In this document: positions 23,006 through 31,233 of the stretch, one piece after another
Layout: each line of letters begins with the position of its first letter
Position numbering within the stretch: position 1 is the first letter of the stretch
DNA from: JAOUEA01 sp039933515
GTDB taxonomy: Bacteria > Actinomycetota > UBA4738 > HRBIN12
Reading direction: 5' to 3'
DNA: 50,588 bases
Assembly (NCBI GenBank): GCA_039933515.1
Contig: JBDTNY010000013.1
Coordinates: 1 to 50,588 of the forward strand
Notes under the pieces: model-generated
Databases searched by the model: none
What the model saw: the letters and a program-made list of their open reading frames with translations, nothing else
What the model was told of the DNA's origin: nothing
Position numbers and translations under genes: made by a program

Positions 23006-23758
23006 ATGCCACTGCCTCTGTTGCTCGCCGAGATCTCGTCGGGGCTCGCGTCCTGGTGGGCGCCGGTGCTGGCCTTCGTCGCAGGGGTGGTGTCGTGCGC
23101 GAGCCCCTGCGTGTGGCCGCTCCTGCCGGGCTACGTCTCGTTCATCTCGGGCGGGGCGGCGACCGACAGCGGCAGCGGGGCGCGCCCCGATCGGCCGCTC
23201 GTCCCGATCGCGCTGTTCATAGCTGGCTTCACCGTCGTGTTCGTGCTCTTGGGTGCCTTCGCGTCGACGTTCGTCCAGATCTTCAAGGGAGCGACCGGCC
23301 AACGGATCGCCGGCGTGATCGTCGTCTCGCTCGGGCTGCTGATGATCGGCTACGCCTTCCAGCGCGGAGCAATCTCGCTCTACGCCGAGCGCCGCCCGTT
23401 CCTGCGGAAGGTCCACCCCGGCGTGGTGGGCGCCTTCCCGCTCGGCATGGCGTTCGCCGCCGGCTGGACCCCCTGCATCGGGCCCGTGCTCGGCGGGATC
23501 CTCGCGATCGCCGCGACGGGAAGCACCGCACGGGGGGTCTTCTTGCTCGTGTGCTATTCGCTGGGGCTCGGGCTGCCGTTCCTGCTCGTTGGCCTCGGGG
23601 TCCAGCGCCTGGTCGGCACGTTCGGCTGGGTGAAACGGCACTACAAAGCGATCTCGATCGTCTCGGGCGGACTCATGATCGCGGTGGGGGGGCTCTTGTT
23701 CACCGGGGCGTTCACGCGCTTCTTCGCCCCGCTCTCGCGGTTCGCACCGGGCATCTAA
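23006..23758 (+). CDS. ccdA: Cytochrome c biogenesis protein CcdA
   Basis: A 250-residue, six-span thiol-disulfide transporter of the CcdA/DsbD family. The redox cysteines are in SCASPCVWPLLPGY and GWTPCIGPVLGGI, the two classic positions. It carries reducing power from cytoplasmic thioredoxin across the membrane to keep apocytochrome c cysteines reduced, via a ResA-like partner (the TlpA-family gene at 32566 fits). Upstream in-frame starts (22943, 22976) lie before the presumed -10 box, so 23006 is used. ResB and CcsB follow, forming a System II maturation operon. Confidence 0.9.
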   Translation: MPLPLLLAEISSGLASWWAPVLAFVAGVVSCASPCVWPLLPGYVSFISGGAATDSGSGARPDRPLVPIALFIAGFTVVFVLLGAFASTFVQIFKGATGQRIAGVIVVSLGLLMIGYAFQRGAISLYAERRPFLRKVHPGVVGAFPLGMAFAAGWTPCIGPVLGGILAIAATGSTARGVFLLVCYSLGLGLPFLLVGLGVQRLVGTFGWVKRHYKAISIVSGGLMIAVGGLLFTGAFTRFFAPLSRFAPGI

Positions 23759-23802
23759 CCGCCCCGGTCCGATGGACCCTCCGGTACGATCGACCACGCC
23801 CC

Positions 23803-25386
23803 ATGTCATCCTCCTCGCGTTCGCGGCTCTCGGTGCAGCAGTCGGTCGCCATGGTCTGGCGGACGCTCCGCTCGATGCGCACGGCCTTGATCCTGCTGCT
23901 GCTACTGGCGGCCGCGTCGGTGGTGGGCTCCCTGATCCCGCAGGTCCCCAACAGCCCGGAACGCGCGGCGCAGTTCCTGGATACGCACCCGCTGCTCGGC
24001 GACCTGTACCTTCGCGCGGGGCTGTTCGACGTCTTCGGATCGTGGTGGTTCACCTTGATCACGGTGCTGCTGTTCGTGTCGCTGATCGCGTGCCTGATCC
24101 CGAGGACGAGGGCGACCTGGCGCGCGCTCCGCGCGCGGCCGATCCAGGCGCGCGAGATCGATGCGTTCCGCCACTATGGGGAGCGCGAGACCGCGCTCAC
24201 GCCGGATGAGGCGATCGAGGTCGCGCGCCGGACGCTTCGCCGCCGCCGGTTCCGGGTGGCCCGCGACCCCGAGCGCGCGGCGCTCGCCGCGGAGAAGGGG
24301 GCCCTGCGCGAGACCGGAAGCCTGCTCTTCCACTGGGCGTTCATCCTGATCCTGGTCGGGGTCGTGTACGGCAAGGGGACCGGCTTCAGCGGGTTCGCGC
24401 TCGTGGTCGAGGGCGACACGTGGATCGACGCCCAGGCGAACTACGACGGCCAGATCCGCACCGGCCGGTTCTTCGACGGCGAGTTCACCGGAGTCGGCCT
24501 GCACCTGAACGAGTTCGAGAGCGCGTTCCGAGAGACCGGCCAGCCGATGGATTTCGTGTCTCGCGTCGAGCTGCTCGACCCCAGCGGCACACCGATCCGT
24601 TCGCAGGATATCCGCGTGAATCACCCGGCGAAGATCGAGGGCATCACGATCTACCAGTCCTCGTTCGGGTGGGCGCCGGTGATCCGTGTCGCCGACGGTG
24701 GCCGGGTGATCTTCGATGACGCGGTGCCGTTCTCCCGGCAGGAGGCGCCCGAGGGCGTGCCGCAGCTCGCGATGCCGTGGCGAGGCGTCGTCAAGCTGCC
24801 GTCCCTGCGCCCGCAGGTGGCGATCGATCTCGAGCTCTGGCCTGACAGCCGGGCCTTCCTCGAGCAGCTGCGAACGGGAACACCCGTCGCGATGCTCACC
24901 TCATTCGACCCCGTGATGCGCTACACGGTCTACGAAGGCCGCCTGACCGATCCCTCGCCGGTCTCGCTCGACGTCCGGTTGATGGACAAGACCGCCTCGG
25001 GGATCGTGGGCGCGGGGACCCGGGCCGACCTGGCGACCGGCAAGCTGCTGGAAGACGGGGCCACCCCCGTCGGCCCGTCCGTCACGTTCACCGACCTGAA
25101 GCAGTACAGCGTCTTCCAGGTCGCGAAGGATCGAGGGGTGCCCATCGTGCTCGTCGCCGCTATCCTCATCCTCCTCGGCCTGCTCCCGGCCCTGTACTCC
25201 TCGCGGAGGAAGGTGTGGGTGCGCGCCGTGCCGAGCGAGGGCGGCGCTCGTCTGCAGGTGGGCGGGTTCGCGCTGCAACGCAAGGTGCAGTTCGAAGAGG
25301 AATTCGACCGGCTCGTGGACGCGCTCGCGCAGGCTCCGGGCCACGGCCCGGCCGACGCGGAACGGGAGAAGGTGAGGACGCGATGA
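23803..25386 (+). CDS. resB: Cytochrome c maturation protein ResB/Ccs1
   Basis: A 527-residue ResB-family protein with three N-terminal spans (near residues 24-42, 78-98 and 168-184), a large exported domain and a last span near residue 450 (PIVLVAAILILLGLLPALYS). SLIPQVPNSPER and RVNHPAKIEGITIYQSSFGW are family-like stretches. With CcsB it forms the System II heme exporter and synthase that attaches heme to CxxCH proteins outside the membrane. Its ATG is 44 bases after ccdA and its stop overlaps ccsB by ATGA. Clients here include the bc-complex cytochrome c and CtaC. Confidence 0.88.
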   Translation: MSSSSRSRLSVQQSVAMVWRTLRSMRTALILLLLLAAASVVGSLIPQVPNSPERAAQFLDTHPLLGDLYLRAGLFDVFGSWWFTLITVLLFVSLIACLIPRTRATWRALRARPIQAREIDAFRHYGERETALTPDEAIEVARRTLRRRRFRVARDPERAALAAEKGALRETGSLLFHWAFILILVGVVYGKGTGFSGFALVVEGDTWIDAQANYDGQIRTGRFFDGEFTGVGLHLNEFESAFRETGQPMDFVSRVELLDPSGTPIRSQDIRVNHPAKIEGITIYQSSFGWAPVIRVADGGRVIFDDAVPFSRQEAPEGVPQLAMPWRGVVKLPSLRPQVAIDLELWPDSRAFLEQLRTGTPVAMLTSFDPVMRYTVYEGRLTDPSPVSLDVRLMDKTASGIVGAGTRADLATGKLLEDGATPVGPSVTFTDLKQYSVFQVAKDRGVPIVLVAAILILLGLLPALYSSRRKVWVRAVPSEGGARLQVGGFALQRKVQFEEEFDRLVDALAQAPGHGPADAEREKVRTR

Positions 25387-26333
25387 CCACGCTGGAGTGG
25401 GCGAGGATCTCGAACGACGCCTTCAACGTGGCGCTCTTCTCCTATCTCGCCGCGATGGTCGGGTACTTCGCGTTCCTGGCGTTCGGGCGCGATCGCATCT
25501 GGAAGATCGCGCGGGCGGTCGCGTTCGCCGGTCTGGCGGCGAACCTCGTGTCGATCGCCGCCCGGGGGCTCGCGGCGCACCGCGTGCCGTGGGGCAACAT
25601 GTACGAGTACTCGTGCCTGCTCGCCCTCCTCGTGGTGGCCGGGTATCTCGTGATCGTGGAGGGCGTGTACAAGCAGCGAGCGCTCGGCGGCTTCGCGCTG
25701 ATGTTCTCGGTGCTCACGATGGCCGTCGCGGTGTCGTTCCTCTACGTGGGGCCGGGACCGCTGGTACCGGCGCTGAACTCCTACTGGATCAAGATCCACG
25801 TGCAGGCCGCGATCTGGGGGTCGTCGCTGTTCGCGCTCGGAGGGATCGTCACGATCCTCTACCTGTTCCAGGACCGGCGTGAGCGCGTCCGCATCGATGT
25901 GCTCCGCGCCGAGCAGCCGGCCCCGATCATGGGCGGCTCGATCGACATGCACGCGCCGCCGGATCTCGTGGGGGACGCCTCCGACGAGCCCGGCACGTCG
26001 CTCGAGCGGACGGGCGTGCTGCCCCCGGCGGCGACGCTCGACCTGATCGCCTACCGCATCATCGCCTTCGCCTTCCCGATCTGGACCTTCGCGGTGATCG
26101 CCGGTGCGATCTGGGCGCAAGAGGCGTGGGGACGCTACTGGGGCTGGGACCCGAAGGAGACCTGGTCGTTCATCACCTGGACGATCTTCGCCGGCTACCT
26201 GCACGCGCGCGCGACCTCGGGATGGCGCGGGCGCAAGTCGGCCGTGATCGCCCTCGTGGGCTTCGTGGCCTTGCTGATCACGTACTACGCCGTGAACCTG
26301 TGGATCGTCGGATTGCACTCGTACGCCAAGTGA
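25383..26333 (+). CDS. ccsB: Cytochrome c synthetase subunit CcsB/ResC
   Basis: A 316-residue polytopic protein of the heme-handling CcmC/CcsA family. The WWD domain, WGRYWGWDPKETWSFITW, is complete near the C-terminus, and conserved His residues flank it (IKIHVQAAIW earlier, GYLHARATSGW later). It presents heme to apocytochromes together with ResB. An inserted cytoplasmic stretch of about 60 polar residues (DRRERVRIDVL to TGVLPPAATL) before the WWD region is typical of actinobacterial versions. It overlaps the resB stop by ATGA. Confidence 0.92.
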   Translation: MTTLEWARISNDAFNVALFSYLAAMVGYFAFLAFGRDRIWKIARAVAFAGLAANLVSIAARGLAAHRVPWGNMYEYSCLLALLVVAGYLVIVEGVYKQRALGGFALMFSVLTMAVAVSFLYVGPGPLVPALNSYWIKIHVQAAIWGSSLFALGGIVTILYLFQDRRERVRIDVLRAEQPAPIMGGSIDMHAPPDLVGDASDEPGTSLERTGVLPPAATLDLIAYRIIAFAFPIWTFAVIAGAIWAQEAWGRYWGWDPKETWSFITWTIFAGYLHARATSGWRGRKSAVIALVGFVALLITYYAVNLWIVGLHSYAK

Positions 26334-26428
26334 GGCGCCGGGCACCCATCCGCGCGAAGTTTGGTGGTATCGTGCGCGCGACTCACGCCCCTGGCTTGCG
26401 GGGGAACGACTCCATCGAGAGAGGCATC

Positions 26429-27526
26429 GTGCGGAAGAAGGCGCTCTGGTTCCTCGGGCTCCTCGCTCTCCTGCTCATCCTCGCCGGGTGCGCACCCGAC
26501 GCCACGCAGAGTCCGCTCCAGCCGGCCGGCTCGACCGCCGAAGCGCAGAAGAACCTGTTCGTCCCCGTCTTCTGGACGGCGGTCGCGGTGTTCGTGATCG
26601 TCGAGGGCGGGATCGTGATGATCGCGGTCAAGTACCGGCGCAAGAAGGGCCGGGACCGGATGCCGCCGCAGATCCACGGGAACACGCGCCTCGAGATCGG
26701 CTGGACGATCCTTCCCGCCTTGGTGCTCGCCGTCGTGATGGTGCCCACGGTCGGATTGGTCTGGGATCTGGCGCGGGCGCCAGCGCCCGACGCGCTGCAC
26801 GTCACGGTCAAGGGTTATCAGTGGTGGTGGGGGTTCGAGTACACCGATCAGGACATGGCGACGTCGTACGACAAGGCCCTCGAGGTCGCCGACGTACTCG
26901 TTGTCCCGGCGGGCCGCGAGATCTACCTCTCGCTCGAGGCGAACGGCGGCCTGATCGTGAACGACGACCCCTACAAGGCCGACTACCAGGTGATCCACTC
27001 GTTCTGGGCTCCGCGGCTGTTCGGCAAGCAAGACGTCGTGCCCGGGCGCACGAACCACATCTTGTTCTCCGCGGACGAGCCGGGGATCTACACGGGTCAG
27101 TGCGCTGAGTTCTGCGGGTTACAGCACGGCCGCATGAAGTTCCGTATCCAGGTGCTCTCGGCGGCGGATTGGGACGCCTGGGTCGCGAACCAGAAGCTGG
27201 GCGGGGCCGACCCGACCGACCCCCTGGCCACCAAGGGCATGGAGCTCTTCATGAACCCATTGTCGGACGGGCGGGGCGCCTGTATCGCGTGCCACGCGAT
27301 CGGGGGTACCGACGCGGGCGGCATCGCGGCGCCGAACCTCACGCACTTCGGGGCCGACACGCATTCATGTTTCGCGGGCTGCAACTGGGATGTGTCGGAC
27401 GTCGACGCGCTGAACGCCTGGCTGCAGGACCCCAACGCCGTGAAGCTCGGCGCCAAGATGCCTAACTACCAGCTGAGCTCCGACGAGATCGACGCCCTCG
27501 TGGCCTACCTGACGAGCCTGAAGTGA
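26429..27526 (+). CDS. ctaC: Cytochrome c oxidase subunit II with fused cytochrome c (caa3)
   Basis: A 365-residue lipoprotein (lipobox LILAGC) with two membrane spans, a CuA cupredoxin domain and a C-terminal cytochrome c domain. The CuA ligands are in GQCAEFCGLQHGRM, with an upstream His in IHSFWAPRLFGK. Heme c binds at CIACH and the likely axial Met is in AKMPNY. The fused heme identifies a caa3-type oxidase that does not need a soluble cytochrome c. The cytochrome domain has an extra CFAGC pair (in HSCFAGCNWD). The GTG start is preceded by GAGAGG; the 95 bases before it hold a possible promoter with GGTATCGT. Confidence 0.92.
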   Translation: MRKKALWFLGLLALLLILAGCAPDATQSPLQPAGSTAEAQKNLFVPVFWTAVAVFVIVEGGIVMIAVKYRRKKGRDRMPPQIHGNTRLEIGWTILPALVLAVVMVPTVGLVWDLARAPAPDALHVTVKGYQWWWGFEYTDQDMATSYDKALEVADVLVVPAGREIYLSLEANGGLIVNDDPYKADYQVIHSFWAPRLFGKQDVVPGRTNHILFSADEPGIYTGQCAEFCGLQHGRMKFRIQVLSAADWDAWVANQKLGGADPTDPLATKGMELFMNPLSDGRGACIACHAIGGTDAGGIAAPNLTHFGADTHSCFAGCNWDVSDVDALNAWLQDPNAVKLGAKMPNYQLSSDEIDALVAYLTSLK

Positions 27527-27545
27527 TGGAGGCGATCGGAACCCC

Positions 27546-29429
27546 ATGGCGAGCTTGAGCGTTCCCGCGACGGGCGGCCGCGGCCTGCGTCGCCCGACGG
27601 CGCTGACCGGCTTCTGGAGCTGGTTCACGACCGTCGATCACAAGAAGATCGGTCTGATGTACGGCGTCTCGTCGTTCGTGTTCTTCATCGTCGGGGGCAT
27701 CGAGGCGCTGCTGATCCGCGCGCAGCTGGCGTCGCCCGACGGCACCGTCCTGAACGCCGACCAATACAACCAGATCTTCACGATGCACGGCCTGACGATG
27801 ATCTTCCTGTTCGTGATGCCGATGTCCGCGGCGTTCTTCAACTACCTGATCCCGCTGATGATCGGGGCGCGAGACGTGGCCTTCCCAAGGATCAACGCCT
27901 TCAGCTTCTGGGCGTTCATCCTGGGCGGGCTCTTCCTGTACTCGAGCGTGTTCCTGGGGGGCGCTCCCAACGGTGGCTGGTTCGGGTACGCACCGAACTC
28001 GACGACCGACCCCACGATCGGCATGACGTTCTACGCGCTCGGCCTGTTGATCACGGGCATCGCCTCGTCGGCGGGTGCCGTCAACCTGGCCGTGACGATC
28101 ATCAACATGCGCGCGCCCGGGATGTCGCTCTTCCGTACGCCCGTCTTCATCTGGATGGGACTCGTGGTGCAGTTCCTGCTGGCCTTCTCCCTGCCGATCA
28201 TCACAGTGGGGCTCTTCGAGTTGCTGTTCGACCGGCGCTGGGACACGGCCTTCTTCGATCCGACCCGCGGGGGCGATCCCGTGCTGTGGCAGCACCTCTT
28301 CTGGCTGTTCGGACACCCGGAGGTCTACATCTTGATCTTGCCGGCGTTCGGGATCATCAGCGAGATCATCCCGGTGTTCAGTCGCAAGCCGTTATTCGGC
28401 TATCAGTTCGTGGTGTTCTCAGGCATCTCGATCGGGTTCATCGGGTTCGGGGTGTGGGCGCACCACATGTTCGCGGTGGGTCTTGGCCCTGTCGCCAACA
28501 CGGCGTTCGGCCTGTCGACGGCGATCATCGCGATCCCCACGGGAGTCAAGATCTTCAACTGGATGGGCACGATGTACAGAGGCGACCTGTGGTTCGCCAC
28601 CCCGATGCTCTACTCCGTGGGGACGATCATGATGTTCGTGATCGGCGGGCTCTCGGGCGTCACGCACGCGATCGTCCCGTCGGACTATCAGCAGACCGAC
28701 ACGTATTACATCGTCGCCCACATCCACTACGTGCTCTTCGGCGGCGCCATCTTCGGGCTGTTCGCGGGCATGTTCTTCTGGTGGCCGAAGATCTTCGGAC
28801 GACAGCTGAACGAGCGGGCCGGCAAGTGGCAGTTCTGGGTCCAGATCGTCGGGTTCAACCTGGCGTTCGGGCCGATGCACGTCCTCGGCCTGAACGGGAT
28901 GATCCGACGCGAATACACCTATCCGGCCTCGCTCGGTCTCACGTTCTGGAACCAGGTGTCGACCGTGGGCGCCTACCTGATCGCGGTCGCGATCCTGATG
29001 TTCATCGTGAACGTGGTCCGCACCCAGCGGAAGCCCAGGGGCCTGGAGAACGAGGATCCGTGGGACGCGCGCACGATCGAGTGGATGACCTCGTGCCCAC
29101 CCCCCGTGCACAACTTCGACGAGATCCCGACGATCCACTCGATCGACGAATTCTGGCACCGCAAGTACGTCGAGGATCACAAGACCGGGACCCTTGTGCC
29201 GGTCCAGGCCGGGGCGGCCCCGACGCACGCCGACGACGATGGGGCGCACGGTGAAGGCCACGGCATCCATCTACCGAGCCCGTCGTTCTGGCCGCTCGTG
29301 GCGGCGAGCGGGCTTCCGGTGATCGCGTACGGGGTGCTCTATTCATGGGTGGTGGTGGGAGCCGGTGCGTTCGTGATGCTCGTCGGATTCTACGGATGGG
29401 CCCTGGAGCCCTCGGTGGCGGAGGGATGA
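27546..29429 (+). CDS. ctaD: Cytochrome c oxidase subunit I
   Basis: A 627-residue heme-copper oxidase catalytic subunit. GHPEVYILILP carries the CuB His, the cross-linked Tyr and the D-channel Glu of A1-type oxidases, WAHHM the other two CuB His, and the heme ligands are in FTMHGLTM and AHIHYVLFGG. After the usual twelve spans there is a polar, His-rich stretch (THADDDGAHGEGHGIHL) and two further hydrophobic segments at about residues 583-625, resembling a fused subunit of the III/IV kind. It reduces oxygen to water and pumps protons. It follows ctaC by 19 bases. Confidence 0.95.
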   Translation: MASLSVPATGGRGLRRPTALTGFWSWFTTVDHKKIGLMYGVSSFVFFIVGGIEALLIRAQLASPDGTVLNADQYNQIFTMHGLTMIFLFVMPMSAAFFNYLIPLMIGARDVAFPRINAFSFWAFILGGLFLYSSVFLGGAPNGGWFGYAPNSTTDPTIGMTFYALGLLITGIASSAGAVNLAVTIINMRAPGMSLFRTPVFIWMGLVVQFLLAFSLPIITVGLFELLFDRRWDTAFFDPTRGGDPVLWQHLFWLFGHPEVYILILPAFGIISEIIPVFSRKPLFGYQFVVFSGISIGFIGFGVWAHHMFAVGLGPVANTAFGLSTAIIAIPTGVKIFNWMGTMYRGDLWFATPMLYSVGTIMMFVIGGLSGVTHAIVPSDYQQTDTYYIVAHIHYVLFGGAIFGLFAGMFFWWPKIFGRQLNERAGKWQFWVQIVGFNLAFGPMHVLGLNGMIRREYTYPASLGLTFWNQVSTVGAYLIAVAILMFIVNVVRTQRKPRGLENEDPWDARTIEWMTSCPPPVHNFDEIPTIHSIDEFWHRKYVEDHKTGTLVPVQAGAAPTHADDDGAHGEGHGIHLPSPSFWPLVAASGLPVIAYGVLYSWVVVGAGAFVMLVGFYGWALEPSVAEG

Positions 29430-29432
29430 GCC

Positions 29433-30050
29433 GTGGCTGACGTCGCGATCGAGCGCCCGACGGGCGAGCCCGAGACCACCACGGGTCTGCCGAGCACGAA
29501 GCTCGCGATGTGGCTCTTCCTTGCCTCGGAGTGCCTGCTGTTCGGTGCGCTGATCACGACCTACGTCTTGTACCGGGGCCGCAGCGACGTGGGGCCGTAC
29601 CCGGCTGACGTGTTCGACATCGCCTACACATCGGTGTCGTCGTTCGTGCTGCTGGCGTCGTCGCTGACGATGGTGTTGGCGCTCTCGGCGGCGCAGAAGC
29701 GTGACATGGGCCGGATGCGTCTCTGGCTCCTGGCCACCGCGATGCTCGGGCTCACGTTCGTGGGCGGCCAGGTCTACGAGTTCACGACCTTCTACCACGA
29801 GGGCCTGGGCATCTCGACGAACCTGTTCGGCACCACGTTCTACGTGCTTACCGGCTTCCACGGCGTACACGTGACGGTGGGCGTCATGATGTTGCTGTCG
29901 CTCGTGGGGATGTCGATGGCGGACCGGCTGCCCGACGAGCCCGCGTTCCCGGTGGAGATGATCGGCCTGTACTGGCACTTCGTCGACATCGTGTGGATCG
30001 TGATCTTCACCATCGTGTACCTGATCCCGACCGGCGTGGCACCGAAGTAG
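29433..30050 (+). CDS. ctaE: Cytochrome c oxidase subunit III
   Basis: A 205-residue, five-span subunit III. The ends WLFLASECLLFGALITTYVL and HGVHVTVGVMMLLSLVG plus WHFVDIVWIVIFTIVYL are characteristic of bacterial subunit III, including the conserved Glu in the first span and the His/Glu near the lipid cleft. The GTG start lies three bases after ctaD and is preceded by GGAGG at eight bases. It stabilises the proton-pumping core of the caa3 oxidase. Confidence 0.93.
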   Translation: MADVAIERPTGEPETTTGLPSTKLAMWLFLASECLLFGALITTYVLYRGRSDVGPYPADVFDIAYTSVSSFVLLASSLTMVLALSAAQKRDMGRMRLWLLATAMLGLTFVGGQVYEFTTFYHEGLGISTNLFGTTFYVLTGFHGVHVTVGVMMLLSLVGMSMADRLPDEPAFPVEMIGLYWHFVDIVWIVIFTIVYLIPTGVAPK

Positions 30051-30059
30051 GGGGAGATC

Positions 30060-30404
30060 GTGGACGAGATGCAGGATCGGAGCGAGACGGCCGGCCACGG
30101 CGCGTCCGCGTCGCACTCGGCGCACGGCACGCATCCCAGCCCCAAGGAGTACATCAGGATCGGTGTGATCTTGGCGGTGCTCACGGGTTTGGAAGTGACC
30201 ACCTATTACGTCAAGGTGCGAACGTCGATCCTGATCCCCACGCTGTTCGTGCTCGCCTTCGTGAAATTCGTGCTGGTGGTCATGTGGTTCATGCACCTGC
30301 GCTTCGACGACCGCCGGTATGCGCGGTTCTTCGTGATGGGAGTCGCGCTCGCGTTCACGCTCTTTCTGATCGTGCTGATCTCCTTCCGGACGTTCCTGGG
30401 GTAG
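30060..30404 (+). CDS. ctaF: Cytochrome c oxidase subunit IV (CtaF type)
   Basis: A 114-residue protein with a His/Ser-rich N-terminus (GHGASASHSAHGTHPS) and three membrane spans. VKFVLVVMWFMHLRFDDR in the second half is the signature of the bacterial subunit IV/COX4 pro family. GGGGGAG sits close before the GTG start. It is nine bases after ctaE and five before ctaG, in the caa3 operon. Confidence 0.85.
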   Translation: MDEMQDRSETAGHGASASHSAHGTHPSPKEYIRIGVILAVLTGLEVTTYYVKVRTSILIPTLFVLAFVKFVLVVMWFMHLRFDDRRYARFFVMGVALAFTLFLIVLISFRTFLG

Positions 30405-30408
30405 CCAG

Positions 30409-31233
30409 ATGCCCGCCTGGCACCCTCACCCCGACGTCTGGCTCCTCTTCGGATCGATCATCGCCGGCTACCTGATCGTGTGCCGTCGCCACGAAGAGGC
30501 GACCGGCACGCCGACCGAACCTCGGAAGCGGCGGCTGTTCTTCCTGGGCATGGCGGTGCTCTGGGTCGGGGCCGATTACCCGATCCACGACCTGGCCGAG
30601 AACTACCTCTACTCGGCGCACATGGTCCAGCACATGCTCTTCACGCTCGCCGCCGCCCCGATCCTGCTCGCGGGGATGCCCGCCTGGCTCATGCGCGACC
30701 TGTTGCGACCGCGCCCCGTGCGCACGGTGTGGCGGTTCCTCACGCGCCCGCTCGTCGCGCTCGTGTTCTTCAACGCCGTGCTGCTGTTCAGTCACTGGCC
30801 GGCGGTGGTGGAGGCGTCGGTGGGGTCGGCGCTCACCCACTTCTCCCTCCATGGACTGATCGTGCTCTCGGCGCTCGTGATGTGGTGGCCGGTGGTCTCG
30901 CCGCTCCCGGAGATGCCGTCACTGCCGGCACCGGGCCAGATGATGTACCTGTTCTTCCAGTCCCTCGCGCCGACGATCCCGGCGTCGTTCCTGACCTTCG
31001 GGCACCATCCGCTCTACCCGATCTACGGCACCTTTCCGCGGATCTGGGGCGTGAACGTGCTCGACGACCAGTTGATGGCGGGGCTGATCATGAAGCTCGT
31101 GGGCGGGATGATCCTGTGGACCGTGATCGCGGTGGTCTTCTTCCGCTGGGGTGCCCGGGAGAACCGCGAGGGGTTCGACGCACTCGCGTATCGTGACGTC
31201 GAACGAGAGATCCGGGCGGAGCTGAGTCGATGA
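30409..31233 (+). CDS. ctaG: Cytochrome c oxidase assembly protein CtaG (caa3 type)
   Basis: A 274-residue, about seven-span protein of the caa3 CtaG family, distinct from the Cox11-type CtaG of proteobacteria. Typical stretches are YSAHMVQHMLFTLAAAPILL, where the His residues are thought to handle copper, FLSHWP-like LLFSHWPAVVEAS and DDQLMAGLIMKLVGG. It probably helps insert CuB into subunit I. Its stop overlaps the cupredoxin protein start (ATGA), linking copper assembly to that protein. Confidence 0.9.
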   Translation: MPAWHPHPDVWLLFGSIIAGYLIVCRRHEEATGTPTEPRKRRLFFLGMAVLWVGADYPIHDLAENYLYSAHMVQHMLFTLAAAPILLAGMPAWLMRDLLRPRPVRTVWRFLTRPLVALVFFNAVLLFSHWPAVVEASVGSALTHFSLHGLIVLSALVMWWPVVSPLPEMPSLPAPGQMMYLFFQSLAPTIPASFLTFGHHPLYPIYGTFPRIWGVNVLDDQLMAGLIMKLVGGMILWTVIAVVFFRWGARENREGFDALAYRDVEREIRAELSR

